Of a DNA stretch of 42,349 nucleotides, positions 1-8,142 are shown one piece after another. Numbering within the stretch: position 1 is the first letter of the stretch; each line of letters opens with the position of its first letter. Source of the stretch: Cyclobacteriaceae bacterium (GTDB lineage Bacteria > Bacteroidota > Bacteroidia > Cytophagales > Cyclobacteriaceae). The DNA is taken from NCBI GenBank assembly GCA_026989535.1, contig JALSJD010000232.1, forward strand, positions 1 through 42,349. Reading direction: 5' to 3'. Made by a program: the position numbers and the translations under genes. The notes beneath the pieces are model-generated. The model saw only the letters and a list, made by a program, of their open reading frames with translations, made no database searches and was not told the origin of the DNA.

Positions 1-536
1 CTACGGAGGAAAAAATAAAGGAAGCTAAGAGTCCTAAATTATTGCATATCGCAACCCATGGTTTTTTTGTACAAGATGTAAACGCAAATAATAGCTCGGT
101 GTTTAGTGTGCCTCTTAATAATGTAAATGAAAACGTTTTGCTTCGTTCAGGTTTATTACTGGCAAATGTTGGAAATCTGAATGCAGCTGATGGAGGCAAT
201 AATGGAGTATTAACTGCCTATGAAGCCATGAACCTCGATTTAACAAACACTGATTTGGTGGTATTGAGTGCTTGCGAAACAGGCCTAGGCGATATTATGT
301 CGGGCGAAGGAGTGTATGGACTGCAACGCTCGTTTGAAGTGGCAGGAGCCAAAGCCGTTATTATGAGCTTGTGGAAAGTAGATGATGCCGCTACTCAATT
401 ATTAATGACCACTTTTTATAAAGATTGGGTGGTGTCAAAAAATAAATTACAGTCGTTTAGAAAAGCGCAAAAGGCGTTGAAAACTAAATATCCAGCACCT
501 TATTATTGGGGTGCTTTTGTTATGCAAGGGCAGTAA
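1..536 (+). CDS. CHAT-domain protein, C-terminal part (5' truncated)
   Basis: This is the C-terminal end of a CHAT-domain protein, a caspase-like cysteine peptidase family usually placed behind TPR repeats. The frame is open from base 3, so the gene begins outside the window. The catalytic histidine is in HIATHG, and the catalytic cysteine is in LSACETGLG, followed by GEGVYGLQRSF and the conserved end YYWGAFVMQGQ. Both catalytic residues are therefore present. TPR-CHAT proteins of Bacteroidota are often large and may act in proteolytic signalling, but the substrate is unknown and the N-terminal part that would show partner domains is not visible. It is not obviously coupled to the next gene, which has its own candidate promoter. 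Confidence 0.9.
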   Translation, partial: TEEKIKEAKSPKLLHIATHGFFVQDVNANNSSVFSVPLNNVNENVLLRSGLLLANVGNLNAADGGNNGVLTAYEAMNLDLTNTDLVVLSACETGLGDIMSGEGVYGLQRSFEVAGAKAVIMSLWKVDDAATQLLMTTFYKDWVVSKNKLQSFRKAQKALKTKYPAPYYWGAFVMQGQ

Positions 537-578
537 CTATTTTGATTATTTGTATATCCATTTAAAGTGGTTGTGTGC

Positions 579-586
579 TACCTTTG
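579..586 (+). promoter_or_regulatory. candidate -7 promoter box
   Basis: TACCTTTG fits the Bacteroidota -7 consensus TAnnTTTG and lies 22 bases before the ATG at 609. No well-spaced -33 TTG is present; the nearest TTTG is about 26 bases upstream. The call is weak. Confidence 0.3.
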
Positions 587-608
587 TTTAAATTTAAAAC
601 CTAAAGTA

Positions 609-1106
609 ATGAAACGAATTTTATTTATTGTTGGCATCGCATTTTTAGTGTCGTGTGGTAACACAAAGCAATCAACTGAAAAAGTTGAAGAAGAGAATAT
701 TGAAATTACAAAACATGGAGATGCTATTACCGAAGATGGAGCTGTTTCTTCAGCCAATTTTTTAACCCAGTTTGAGGGTAAAGATTCTTTAAATGTTAAA
801 CTAACTGCAAGTATTACAGAGGTATGTTCTAAAAAAGGCTGTTGGATGAAACTTGATTTAGAGAATGGAAAATCTATGCGAGTTACATTTAAAGACTATG
901 GTTTTTTCGTTCCTCTTAATGCAGCAGGTAAATTAGCTGTTGTAGAAGGTATTGCTAAAATTGATACAACCGATGTAGCAACTCTAAAACATTATGCCGA
1001 AGATGCCAATGCTACACAAGAAGAAATTGATGCTATTACCGAACCTGAAATAAACTATTCGTTTGAAGCCGTAGGAGTAATTATTAAAGAAGAAAATGCG
1101 ATTTGA
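609..1106 (+). CDS. DUF4920 family lipoprotein
   Basis: This 165-residue lipoprotein resembles the DUF4920 family found in Bacteroidota. The N-terminus (MKRILFIVGIAFLVSC) is a lipoprotein signal with Cys16 as the likely lipidated residue, so the mature protein should sit in the periplasm or outer membrane. I chose the ATG at 609 over an upstream in-frame start at 567 because it places the signal peptide at the very N-terminus. The conserved core contains Cys73 and Cys78 in CSKKGCWM, a pair that could bind a metal or form a disulfide. The biochemical role of the family is not established. The next gene, for a haem-binding lipoprotein, follows within 14 bases and is probably co-transcribed. Confidence 0.8.
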   Translation: MKRILFIVGIAFLVSCGNTKQSTEKVEEENIEITKHGDAITEDGAVSSANFLTQFEGKDSLNVKLTASITEVCSKKGCWMKLDLENGKSMRVTFKDYGFFVPLNAAGKLAVVEGIAKIDTTDVATLKHYAEDANATQEEIDAITEPEINYSFEAVGVIIKEENAI

Positions 1107-1120
1107 ATAGAATATTAATT

Positions 1121-1543
1121 ATGTTAAGAATATTTATAGGGTGCCTGTTGGTGCCCTTTTTTATAAGTTGTTCAAGCTCTCAGCAAGAAGGTATAATAAG
1201 CAACAAACTTAATAAGGATAGCGAGCTAACTTTATTAATGCGCAAAATGTATAATGATGCAGATACGATTAAACAACATATAAAAGCAGGTACGGGTACT
1301 ATTACTGAGGAATTTATTAAAGAGCTAGCGTATATTCACAATGCTACTCCTAGCGATCCAAAGCTTTCAAACCCTACATTTACTGCTTTTAACAACTTAA
1401 TTTTAACAGAAGCTAAAACGCTTCAAACCAGTTCTGAAAATAAAGTGGAGGGTTTTAATGAGTTGGTTAATCGTTGCATCGATTGCCATAAAACTTTTTG
1501 CCCAGGGCCAATTACTCGAATTAAAAAATTGAAGATTAATTGA
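1121..1543 (+). CDS. small lipoprotein with a CxxCH haem motif
   Basis: This 140-residue protein has a short lipoprotein signal ending at Cys17 (FFISCSSS) and one CxxCH motif near the C-terminus (C119-I-D-C122-H123), followed by KTFCPGP. CxxCH is the covalent attachment site of c-type haem, so it is probably a monohaem periplasmic or membrane-anchored cytochrome-like protein. An axial Met ligand is not obvious, and the extra Cys in FCPGP is noteworthy. An alternative TTG start at 1103 overlaps the stop of the DUF4920 gene and would add six residues. I prefer the ATG at 1121 because it gives a normal signal peptide. Redox or sensing function is inference. Confidence 0.7.
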   Translation: MLRIFIGCLLVPFFISCSSSQQEGIISNKLNKDSELTLLMRKMYNDADTIKQHIKAGTGTITEEFIKELAYIHNATPSDPKLSNPTFTAFNNLILTEAKTLQTSSENKVEGFNELVNRCIDCHKTFCPGPITRIKKLKIN

Positions 1544-1592
1544 TGGTGATTTAATTAATCTTAGCCCTCATAGGCCATGGCTTCTACTTGTT

Positions 1593-1616
1593 GGTCTTGA
1601 GCGTCTCGCTCAGACC
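1593..1616. repeat. hairpin between convergent genes
   Basis: An inverted repeat (GGTCTTGAGCG, loop, CGCTCAGACC) with one bulged base lies between the convergent haem lipoprotein and hydroxylase genes. There is no T-tract on either side, so it may be a small dispersed repeat or a weak bidirectional terminator. Confidence 0.4.
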
Positions 1617-1630
1617 TTTGATAAACAGTG

Positions 1631-2281
1631 CTATTTATCAATATTGCCTGATATAGTTTCGGCCTTTTTTGCTGGCATAGTGCCAAAAACATAATCCCAA
1701 AGTGGCGATGAAACCCCGTAAGCCTTGGTTTGATCTTTATAATGGTGCACCGCATGGTTGGCCCACCACGAGTTAAAGAACCCTTTAGGTGCTTTAAAAA
1801 TATGTTGAATGTAGTGCATAACTAAATAGCCAGCATAGCCAACTAAAAAGCCTGGTAAAAAAGCGAATACAATATCGCCAAGTACTAGCTTTAATAAAAA
1901 AAGCAAGGCTGTTGATATGGTAATACTCATTACAGGTGGCATCGCCAATCTTTCCTTATCTTTCGGATATTCATGATGTACTCCGTGCAGCGTGTATTGA
2001 AACTTTGCCCTCCCTTTAGTACTCGTATCAATATGAAACAGAAACCGATGCATCAAATACTCTGCTAGTGTGAAGGTAAAAAAACCGATAAAAAAGAACA
2101 TAACTGTTTGCCCTATGGTTAACGTGCGAACAGTATAAATGCTGTAAACTAATAATAAAGCTGAATATATAACAAATATACTAATGGGAATCGCAATATG
2201 TGTACGCGTAAGTTTTTCTAAAAATTGGTTTTTAAAAAGTTGCTTACGCCCTTTATTTTTGGGTGTTACTTTTACTGACAT
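1631..2281 (-). CDS. fatty acid hydroxylase / sterol desaturase family protein
   Basis: This 216-residue integral membrane di-iron enzyme belongs to the fatty acid hydroxylase superfamily. Four histidine clusters characteristic of the family are visible: H78-RFLFH83, H99-GVHH103, H156-YIQH160 and H176-AVHH180. Hydrophobic segments lie near residues 30-50, 57-75 and 118-155, placing the active site at the cytoplasmic face. Members hydroxylate long acyl chains, including the 2-position of acyl chains in sphingolipids, which many Bacteroidota make. The exact substrate cannot be read from the sequence. It stands alone between a convergent gene and bshA, with its own candidate promoter at 2300-2307. 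Confidence 0.88.
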   Translation of the reverse strand: MSVKVTPKNKGRKQLFKNQFLEKLTRTHIAIPISIFVIYSALLLVYSIYTVRTLTIGQTVMFFFIGFFTFTLAEYLMHRFLFHIDTSTKGRAKFQYTLHGVHHEYPKDKERLAMPPVMSITISTALLFLLKLVLGDIVFAFLPGFLVGYAGYLVMHYIQHIFKAPKGFFNSWWANHAVHHYKDQTKAYGVSSPLWDYVFGTMPAKKAETISGNIDK

Positions 2282-2299
2282 GTTAGCGGTTATTTAATG

Positions 2300-2335
2300 C
2301 AAAAGTAATAGGATTCGTTCTATTTATGAATAGAA
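2300..2335 (-). promoter_or_regulatory. candidate -7 box and adjacent palindrome upstream of the hydroxylase
   Basis: On the minus strand TACTTTTG (2307 to 2300) matches TAnnTTTG and lies 19 bases before the ATG. Just upstream, at 2318-2335, is a perfect palindrome TTCTATT-TATG-AATAGAA covering the expected -33 region, where an operator could sit. No clear -33 TTG is present. Confidence 0.35.
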
Positions 2336-2373
2336 TATCAAAAATAGTAAGTCATTTAATGAATATTACCATT

Positions 2374-3498
2374 TTACTGCTTTGCAAGCACTTCATTATA
2401 ATAGGCTTCGTATTGAGGTACAATTTTGTGAATGTCGAGCTCATGGGCTCTGGCTAGTGCTGCTGCTTTAAATGTACTCAAATTTTCATCTTGTAAAATA
2501 AATAAAGCATTTTTACTCATATCTTCTACATTACCAATATCACTTACAAAACCCGTTTTTCCATGAATATTTAGTTCGGGAATACCGCCTGCATTAGAAG
2601 AAATTACAGGCACCTCACAGGCCATGGCTTCCAAAGCGGCCAGTCCAAAACTTTCTTTTTCAGAAGGCATTAAAAATAAATCAGCTACTGAAAGCACTTC
2701 TTCAACGGCATCCAGTTTTCCTAAAAACCGAACATCATCACACACATTTAACTCTCTGCAAAGTGCCTCCATATTTACTCGATCAGGGCCATCGCCAACT
2801 AATAATAACTTAGCTGGTATCTTGTCAGAAATATTTTTAAAAATTCTTACCGCATCATCTACTCTTTTAACGGCTCTAAAATTAGAAGTGTGTACAATCA
2901 GTTTTTCTCCATTGGGGCATATCGCTTTTTTAAAATGATCTTTTTTGTGTTTTTTAAATCGCTCTAAATCAATAAAATTAGGAATTACTCGTATGTCTCT
3001 TGTAATATCAAAATGATTGAGTGTGTCTTCTTTAAGGTTGTCTGAAACTGCGGTTACCCCGTCAGATTTATTTATCGAGTAGGCCACCACCGGTTCGTAA
3101 GATGGGTCTTTACCTACCAGAGTAATGTCTGTGCCATGCAGGGTGGTAATAAATGGCAGATTTATGCCTTCTTCAGCCAAAATTTGCTTGGCTTGATAGG
3201 CTGCCGATGCATGTGGGATGGCATAATGTACATGCAATAAATCGAGTTTAGCAAATTTGGCAATATCTACCATTTTACTGGCCAAAGCCATTTCGTATGG
3301 GGGGTATTTAAATAATGGGTACGAGTTAAAACTTACCTCATGGTAAAATATATTTTGGTTAAAAAAATCGAGTCGCATCGGTTGCGAGTAGGTAATAAAA
3401 TGGATTTCATGCCCATACTGCCCTAATGCTTTACCTAACTCGGTTGCTACTACTCCACTACCTCCAAAAGTTGGATAACAAACAATTCCTATTTTCAT
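2374..3498 (-). CDS. bshA: N-acetyl-alpha-D-glucosaminyl L-malate synthase
   Basis: BshA catalyses the first step of bacillithiol synthesis, joining GlcNAc from UDP-GlcNAc to L-malate. The 374-residue protein is a GT4-family retaining glycosyltransferase. The N-terminal half opens with the BshA-typical GIVCYPTFGGSGVVATELG, followed by the FITYSQPMRL segment. The C-terminal Rossmann domain has GDGPDR and PSEKESFGLAALEAMA, which holds the nucleotide-sugar-binding glutamates. The length is normal for the family. The start lies only three bases downstream of the stop of the serine hydrolase gene, so the two form an operon. Bacillithiol is the usual low-molecular-weight thiol of this phylum. Confidence 0.95.
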   Translation of the reverse strand: MKIGIVCYPTFGGSGVVATELGKALGQYGHEIHFITYSQPMRLDFFNQNIFYHEVSFNSYPLFKYPPYEMALASKMVDIAKFAKLDLLHVHYAIPHASAAYQAKQILAEEGINLPFITTLHGTDITLVGKDPSYEPVVAYSINKSDGVTAVSDNLKEDTLNHFDITRDIRVIPNFIDLERFKKHKKDHFKKAICPNGEKLIVHTSNFRAVKRVDDAVRIFKNISDKIPAKLLLVGDGPDRVNMEALCRELNVCDDVRFLGKLDAVEEVLSVADLFLMPSEKESFGLAALEAMACEVPVISSNAGGIPELNIHGKTGFVSDIGNVEDMSKNALFILQDENLSTFKAAALARAHELDIHKIVPQYEAYYNEVLAKQ

Positions 3499-3501
3499 TT
3501 T

Positions 3502-5856
3502 TTAGTTGTTAAAATCTATTGCCTCATAAAGCAAACTTTGAATCCTCGTTCGCACATTTAATTGTATTAGTTTAAAATTGCCTGGGTCTGGATATACTCG
3601 GTTTGATAAAAATATAAAAATTAATTGGTGTTCGGGGTCTGCCCAAGCTGCCGTTCCTGTAAAACCTGTATGTCCAAACGTTTTTTGGGAGGCTAAATCG
3701 GTGGTAGGCCCATTGGAGCCTCTGCTTGGTTTGTCCCATCCTAACCCTCTTCGGTTACCAACGTATTGTCGTTTAGTAAAGTTCAATATTGTTTCGGGGT
3801 ATAAATAAGTAGTGCCTCCATAACTACCAAGTTGCAATTGCAATTGCATAAGCTTAGCTAAATCCAGTGCATTGCTAAACAACCCGGCATGGCCCGAAAC
3901 ACCTCCAATTAAAGCAGCGTTTTGATCGTTTACAAAGCCTGTGAGTTCACCCACCCTAAACATGCCGTTGCCTTCGGTAGGTACAATGTTTTTAGCCGAA
4001 AATTTATGTAAAGGGTTAAAAGTGGTGTGGTTCATACCTAGTGGAGCATATAAATTTTGATCTAAAAATTCATCCAAAGGCTGGTTTACAATGCGCTCTA
4101 CCAATGTTTTTAAGATAATAAAACCTATATCGCTGTATTTATAGCCATAGGCTTGTTCATTAGTAGATTTTCGTAATCTCTTTGAATGGATTGACCAACT
4201 TAAGAGTGAATCTTTTAAATAAGGAGCGATGTAAGTGTTTTGCCCAATTTGAAACGCATCTTTTGATTTTTTGTGTGTCAGTGCATTTGCTAAATCACGT
4301 TTTGGGAGCACTTTTTTCCAAAAGGGTATGTAGGGGTAAAGGCCAGCTTGGTGTGCTAAAATTTCTCTTACAGGGATAAATTCTTTATCAGTTCCCCACA
4401 TTTCGGGTAAATAATGAGCTATGGGCATATCCAAATCGAGCATGCCTCGTTCGGCTAAAAACATAATGGCTTGGGTGGTGGCCATTACCTTGGTTAGCGA
4501 AGCTAAATCGTATAAATATCGGTCTTTAATGGCATCGGTGTTTTGGTAGGTTTTGCTTCCAAAATTTTGATAATACACCACAATGCCATTTTTTGCCACT
4601 AATACTTGGCTACCAGGTGTAGCTTTTTGTTTTATGCTGTTTTTAACAAGTGCGTCAATTTTTTCTAGTGTGGAGGCATCCATAAAAGCCAGTTCAGGTG
4701 GGCCAAATTGCAAACGACCTAAGGGCAATGTGGCTAAGGTAGGGGGGGCATAACTTATGTTGCTTTTATTGGCTTTAAACCCCAAGGCTCCAAAAATAAG
4801 CTGAGGAACAAGGGCTTGGGTAACACCATTTAATTGAGGAATATGTAGTTGCGTTATAGCTGCTGATAGCTCTTTGGGCGGTGGGTATGGCGAAAACCAC
4901 GCAAGTATAACCTCAGTATATTGGCTTATCTTATTAAGGTGTTCAATATCTGATGCCGATAAATTTTGCGCAGGAACAAATAAATAACTATAACCTGATA
5001 TGTTCGTTGGGTTATCAATCAAATCTCTTGGCAAAAGATCGATTTGGGTATAAAAATCTAAATGCCGATTAAACAAACTAAAATCATAATTGCCCATGGC
5101 TATGGTGGCAAAAGTTGCTGTATCCAGTGTTTTTATGGGCAAGTCTGCTGGGTTGTTTAGCAACGATATGCCCGCACTGTATTGTTGCCATGCCCACCTT
5201 GTGTAGTCGCTTACATCAGTAGGAGCAAGCCAGTTATTATTTTTAATAATTCTTTTTCGCTCTTTTACTTTTTTAACCAGTTTGTTTATAAGGATTTTTA
5301 CTTTTTTATTAACCTTTTTTCCTCCTGTAATGGTGCTAATGGCATTTTCTTTGCTCGATAACCACCAAACCTGATCGTATTTTTGTAGCGCAATTAATAG
5401 GCTGTCTTTTTTAAAATAGGGGGTTAGTGTGGGTGCTTTATCTCCAAATGAAACGCCATAAAACGCCATGTTTGCAGTGGGTGCTACATCAATCACAAAA
5501 TCAACATTATACATTTTGGCTGCAAACTGAAGAGCTTCGTTTGTGCTTTTTTTTCGTATAGCGAAAGAAGGGAAAGGGATGCCAGTTTGTTCGTTCTCAG
5601 GTACGCCTTGGTTAATATTTAAAATAGTATAAAAACTTTTTTTGTTAACCTGTGTATTAAGCGTTTCATAACTGGTAGCAACAAGATTTATATTGTTTTC
5701 GTTAGTGAGAGCATCTGAAAACCAAAGTAACTCTGCTAGCTGATTTGCCAAATTAATGGGCTCTTTATTGGGTGCATTAGACCAACGGCTTGCGGTGCTT
5801 GCCATAGGCAAAAGCAAAAAAATGGAGAAACAGGAATAAAAAAATATTAATCTCAT
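3502..5856 (-). CDS. secreted serine hydrolase (beta-lactamase family) with decayed GH3-like N-terminal region
   Basis: This 784-residue exported protein (hydrophobic N-terminus, residues 3-20) has two parts. Residues about 395-784 form a class C beta-lactamase / penicillin-binding-like hydrolase. It has S453-L-T-K456 as nucleophile motif, Y574-S-D576 in the place of YxN, and H729-T-G731 as third motif. The N-terminal 390 residues resemble a shortened GH3 glycosidase: VDFVIDVAPTANM with FGDK recalls the GH3 barrel, and residues about 245-365 the GH3 C-terminal sandwich. Bacteroidota often carry full GH3-serine hydrolase fusions near 970 residues. Here the barrel is about 200 residues short and is probably not catalytic. 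The role may lie in peptidoglycan turnover. It precedes bshA in one operon. Confidence 0.85.
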   Translation of the reverse strand: MRLIFFYSCFSIFLLLPMASTASRWSNAPNKEPINLANQLAELLWFSDALTNENNINLVATSYETLNTQVNKKSFYTILNINQGVPENEQTGIPFPSFAIRKKSTNEALQFAAKMYNVDFVIDVAPTANMAFYGVSFGDKAPTLTPYFKKDSLLIALQKYDQVWWLSSKENAISTITGGKKVNKKVKILINKLVKKVKERKRIIKNNNWLAPTDVSDYTRWAWQQYSAGISLLNNPADLPIKTLDTATFATIAMGNYDFSLFNRHLDFYTQIDLLPRDLIDNPTNISGYSYLFVPAQNLSASDIEHLNKISQYTEVILAWFSPYPPPKELSAAITQLHIPQLNGVTQALVPQLIFGALGFKANKSNISYAPPTLATLPLGRLQFGPPELAFMDASTLEKIDALVKNSIKQKATPGSQVLVAKNGIVVYYQNFGSKTYQNTDAIKDRYLYDLASLTKVMATTQAIMFLAERGMLDLDMPIAHYLPEMWGTDKEFIPVREILAHQAGLYPYIPFWKKVLPKRDLANALTHKKSKDAFQIGQNTYIAPYLKDSLLSWSIHSKRLRKSTNEQAYGYKYSDIGFIILKTLVERIVNQPLDEFLDQNLYAPLGMNHTTFNPLHKFSAKNIVPTEGNGMFRVGELTGFVNDQNAALIGGVSGHAGLFSNALDLAKLMQLQLQLGSYGGTTYLYPETILNFTKRQYVGNRRGLGWDKPSRGSNGPTTDLASQKTFGHTGFTGTAAWADPEHQLIFIFLSNRVYPDPGNFKLIQLNVRTRIQSLLYEAIDFNN

Positions 5857-5881
5857 TAAAATCTAGGTACTGAATTACGTA

Positions 5882-5910
5882 TTGAAAAACAAAATAAACC
5901 TTTAAATTTG
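5882..5910 (+). promoter_or_regulatory. candidate promoter for the mutL-rhomboid operon
   Basis: TTG at 5882-5884 and TAAATTTG at 5903-5910 are separated by 18 bases. This agrees with the Bacteroidota -33/-7 arrangement (TTTG and TAnnTTTG) and places the transcription start near 5917, about 65 bases before the ATG at 5982. Confidence 0.5.
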
Positions 5911-5981
5911 TATAATCTATCAGGTACTCATTTTTAGTGTCTGTTTCTGAACATACACCAAGTGCTACAATTTCAATAATT

Positions 5982-6326
5982 ATGAAGATACCTTCTTTAA
6001 TTCGAATCCCAAACCATCAACGGTTTTACATCAAGCCTAGGCATTACGACCCTGTTAAGGAAGATGTGGAAAATAGAGAGCGATTAATTATTGCTGAAAT
6101 AAATGCTGAAAAAAAGAAAGGAACCTATGTGCCCGGTACCCGAATTTCTTCTTCTTTTAAAAGAACAGGTGCAAAAAAAGACGATGGGAGTATCTTACGA
6201 TTGTTAATCGTAATTTTATTATTTGGAGGTACTACCGGCTATATGTTTTATGGCCCAATTGCACTTTACATTACTATTGGCATTTTGGTAGCGTTTATTA
6301 TGGTAAAAAAAATGAAGCAATCATAG
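5982..6326 (+). CDS. conserved small membrane protein upstream of mutL
   Basis: This 114-residue protein has no function I can assign. The N-terminal half is basic and polar (RIPNHQRFYIKPRHYDPVKED, then a charged helix rich in Glu and Lys). The C-terminal half has two hydrophobic segments, about residues 70-88 and 92-107, ending in KKMKQS. It probably spans the inner membrane twice with a cytoplasmic N-terminal tail. Proteins with the same HRRF/YxPRxYDP-like start are commonly found immediately before mutL in Bacteroidota, as here, where the gap is 5 bases. I used the ATG at 5982; a GTG at 5937 in the same frame would add 15 unremarkable residues. Confidence 0.7.
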   Translation: MKIPSLIRIPNHQRFYIKPRHYDPVKEDVENRERLIIAEINAEKKKGTYVPGTRISSSFKRTGAKKDDGSILRLLIVILLFGGTTGYMFYGPIALYITIGILVAFIMVKKMKQS

Positions 6327-6331
6327 ACTCT

Positions 6332-8134
6332 ATGTCTAGTATAATTCAATTATTGCCTGAGGCAATTGCAAATCAAATTGCTGCGGGCGAAGTAGTGCAA
6401 AGGCCTTCCTCTGCACTAAAAGAATTGCTCGAAAATGCAGTTGATGCAGGAGCAACCCATATTAAAGTAATTATTAAAGAGGCTGGCAAATCGCTTATAC
6501 AGGTAATTGATAACGGCAGTGGTATGAACGAAACGGATGCTCGCATGAGCTTGGAGCGGCATGCTACTTCTAAAATTCGAAAGGCCGAAGATTTATTTGC
6601 CTTAACCACTATGGGTTTTCGGGGCGAAGCCATTGCTTCGATGGCTGCTGTTTCGCAATTTGAAATTAAAACAAAAATGGCCGAGCAAGAACTAGGCACT
6701 TCTATTGAAGTAGCCGGTTCTGAAATTATTGCCCAACAGCCTGTTTCTTGTGCCAAAGGCACGAGCATTAGTGTGCGAAATTTATTCTATAACATTCCTG
6801 CGCGTAGAAATTTTCTAAAATCAAACGGGGTAGAAACTAGGCATTTGGTTGATGAATTTCAGCGAATAGCCTTGGCTAATCCTCAAATTGAGTTTGAGTT
6901 TTACCAAAATGATTTAGAAACCTATAATTTGGCCAATGGCAAATTAAGCCAGCGGATTGTAGGCCTGTTTGGAAAAAACTATAAAGAGCAGTTAGCTACT
7001 TGCTCCGAAGAAACAGACTCCATTAACATTAAAGGCTATATTGGCAAACCCGAATTTGCTAAAAAATCGAGAGGAGAGCAGTTCTTTTTTGTCAATAATA
7101 GGTTTATTAAAAGCCCTTATTTGCACCATGCCATTTTGCATGCCTATCAGGGCTTGCTTCAACAAGATACACATCCATTTTATGTATTGTTTATCGAAAT
7201 GGATCCTGCCCGAATAGACGTAAACGTACACCCTACTAAAACAGAGATTAAATTTGACGATGAACGTACCGTGTATGGAGTAGTACTAGCAGCCATTAGG
7301 CAAGCACTTAGCACCCATAATTTTGGGACTGCCATTGATTTTGACTCTAATGTAAATTTTGCGCAACTACAACCCATGGATATAGGGCAGTCCGGGGCTA
7401 AAAACACTGATTACACGCAGTTTAGAAATATTGAAAAAGATCCTAATTTAAAAAATTGGGAGAGCTTATACACAAGCCAAATTGAACAATCGAAACTAAA
7501 TTTTACCACAGATCAACCCAATACCGTTACGATTGAAAGTGCCTTAAATAACAAGGATGAAAATATTAAAAGCTCTGAAGGGCTAAAGTTTCAATTACAT
7601 AATCAATATATATTTTCGCAAATAAAATCGGGCGTATTATTAATTGACCAAGAGGCAGCCCACGAGCGTATTTTATTTGAAAAATACCAATCCCTTTTGC
7701 AAGGCGCCCAAGGGCAAACGCAACAATTATTGTTTCCTATAACTGTTGAGTTAAACCCTGCCGACCATGCACTCGTATTGGATATGCAAAAAGAACTTGC
7801 CGCCCTGGGGTTTGCTTTTGAACCTTTTGGACAAACGGCATTGGTTATTAATGGCGCACCAGTAGCCATAGCGGCTGGGCAGGAAAAAACGGCATTTGAA
7901 GGGTTAATTGACCAATTTAAACTAAATAAATCGAGTTTAACAATTAGTACTAAAGAGAACTTAAGCAGGTCGTTGGCTAAACGCTCGTGTATAAAGGCAG
8001 GGCAAGTATTGCAGCAAGAAGAAATAAATGCGATGATTGATGAGTTGTTTGGTTGCGAAGTGCCCAATTTTGCACCCGATGGCAGATCGACCTATTTTGT
8101 GTTAGATTTAAACCGAATTAAAGACTTTTTTTAA
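6332..8134 (+). CDS. mutL: DNA mismatch repair protein MutL
   Basis: MutL couples mismatch recognition by MutS to strand incision and removal. The 600-residue protein has the GHKL ATPase at the N-terminus: E31LLENAVDAG, DNGSGM (60-65) and GFRGEA (95-100). A transducer domain ends in the IDVNVHPTKTEIKF segment (295-308). After a variable linker (about 335-415), the C-terminal dimerisation domain carries D439QEAAHERILFE450, close to the endonuclease motif DQHA(x)2E(x)4E but with Glu instead of His. The usual CPxGRP near the end reads APDGRS. The linker is short. It is the second gene of an operon leading into two rhomboid proteases. Confidence 0.97.
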   Translation: MSSIIQLLPEAIANQIAAGEVVQRPSSALKELLENAVDAGATHIKVIIKEAGKSLIQVIDNGSGMNETDARMSLERHATSKIRKAEDLFALTTMGFRGEAIASMAAVSQFEIKTKMAEQELGTSIEVAGSEIIAQQPVSCAKGTSISVRNLFYNIPARRNFLKSNGVETRHLVDEFQRIALANPQIEFEFYQNDLETYNLANGKLSQRIVGLFGKNYKEQLATCSEETDSINIKGYIGKPEFAKKSRGEQFFFVNNRFIKSPYLHHAILHAYQGLLQQDTHPFYVLFIEMDPARIDVNVHPTKTEIKFDDERTVYGVVLAAIRQALSTHNFGTAIDFDSNVNFAQLQPMDIGQSGAKNTDYTQFRNIEKDPNLKNWESLYTSQIEQSKLNFTTDQPNTVTIESALNNKDENIKSSEGLKFQLHNQYIFSQIKSGVLLIDQEAAHERILFEKYQSLLQGAQGQTQQLLFPITVELNPADHALVLDMQKELAALGFAFEPFGQTALVINGAPVAIAAGQEKTAFEGLIDQFKLNKSSLTISTKENLSRSLAKRSCIKAGQVLQQEEINAMIDELFGCEVPNFAPDGRSTYFVLDLNRIKDFF

Positions 8135-8142
8135 CTGAAAAT

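Noticed and set aside
1561-1755. 64-codon minus-strand open frame overlapping the hydroxylase end
   Set aside because: It overlaps the well-supported hydroxylase gene in another frame and crosses a hairpin; no signal of its own.
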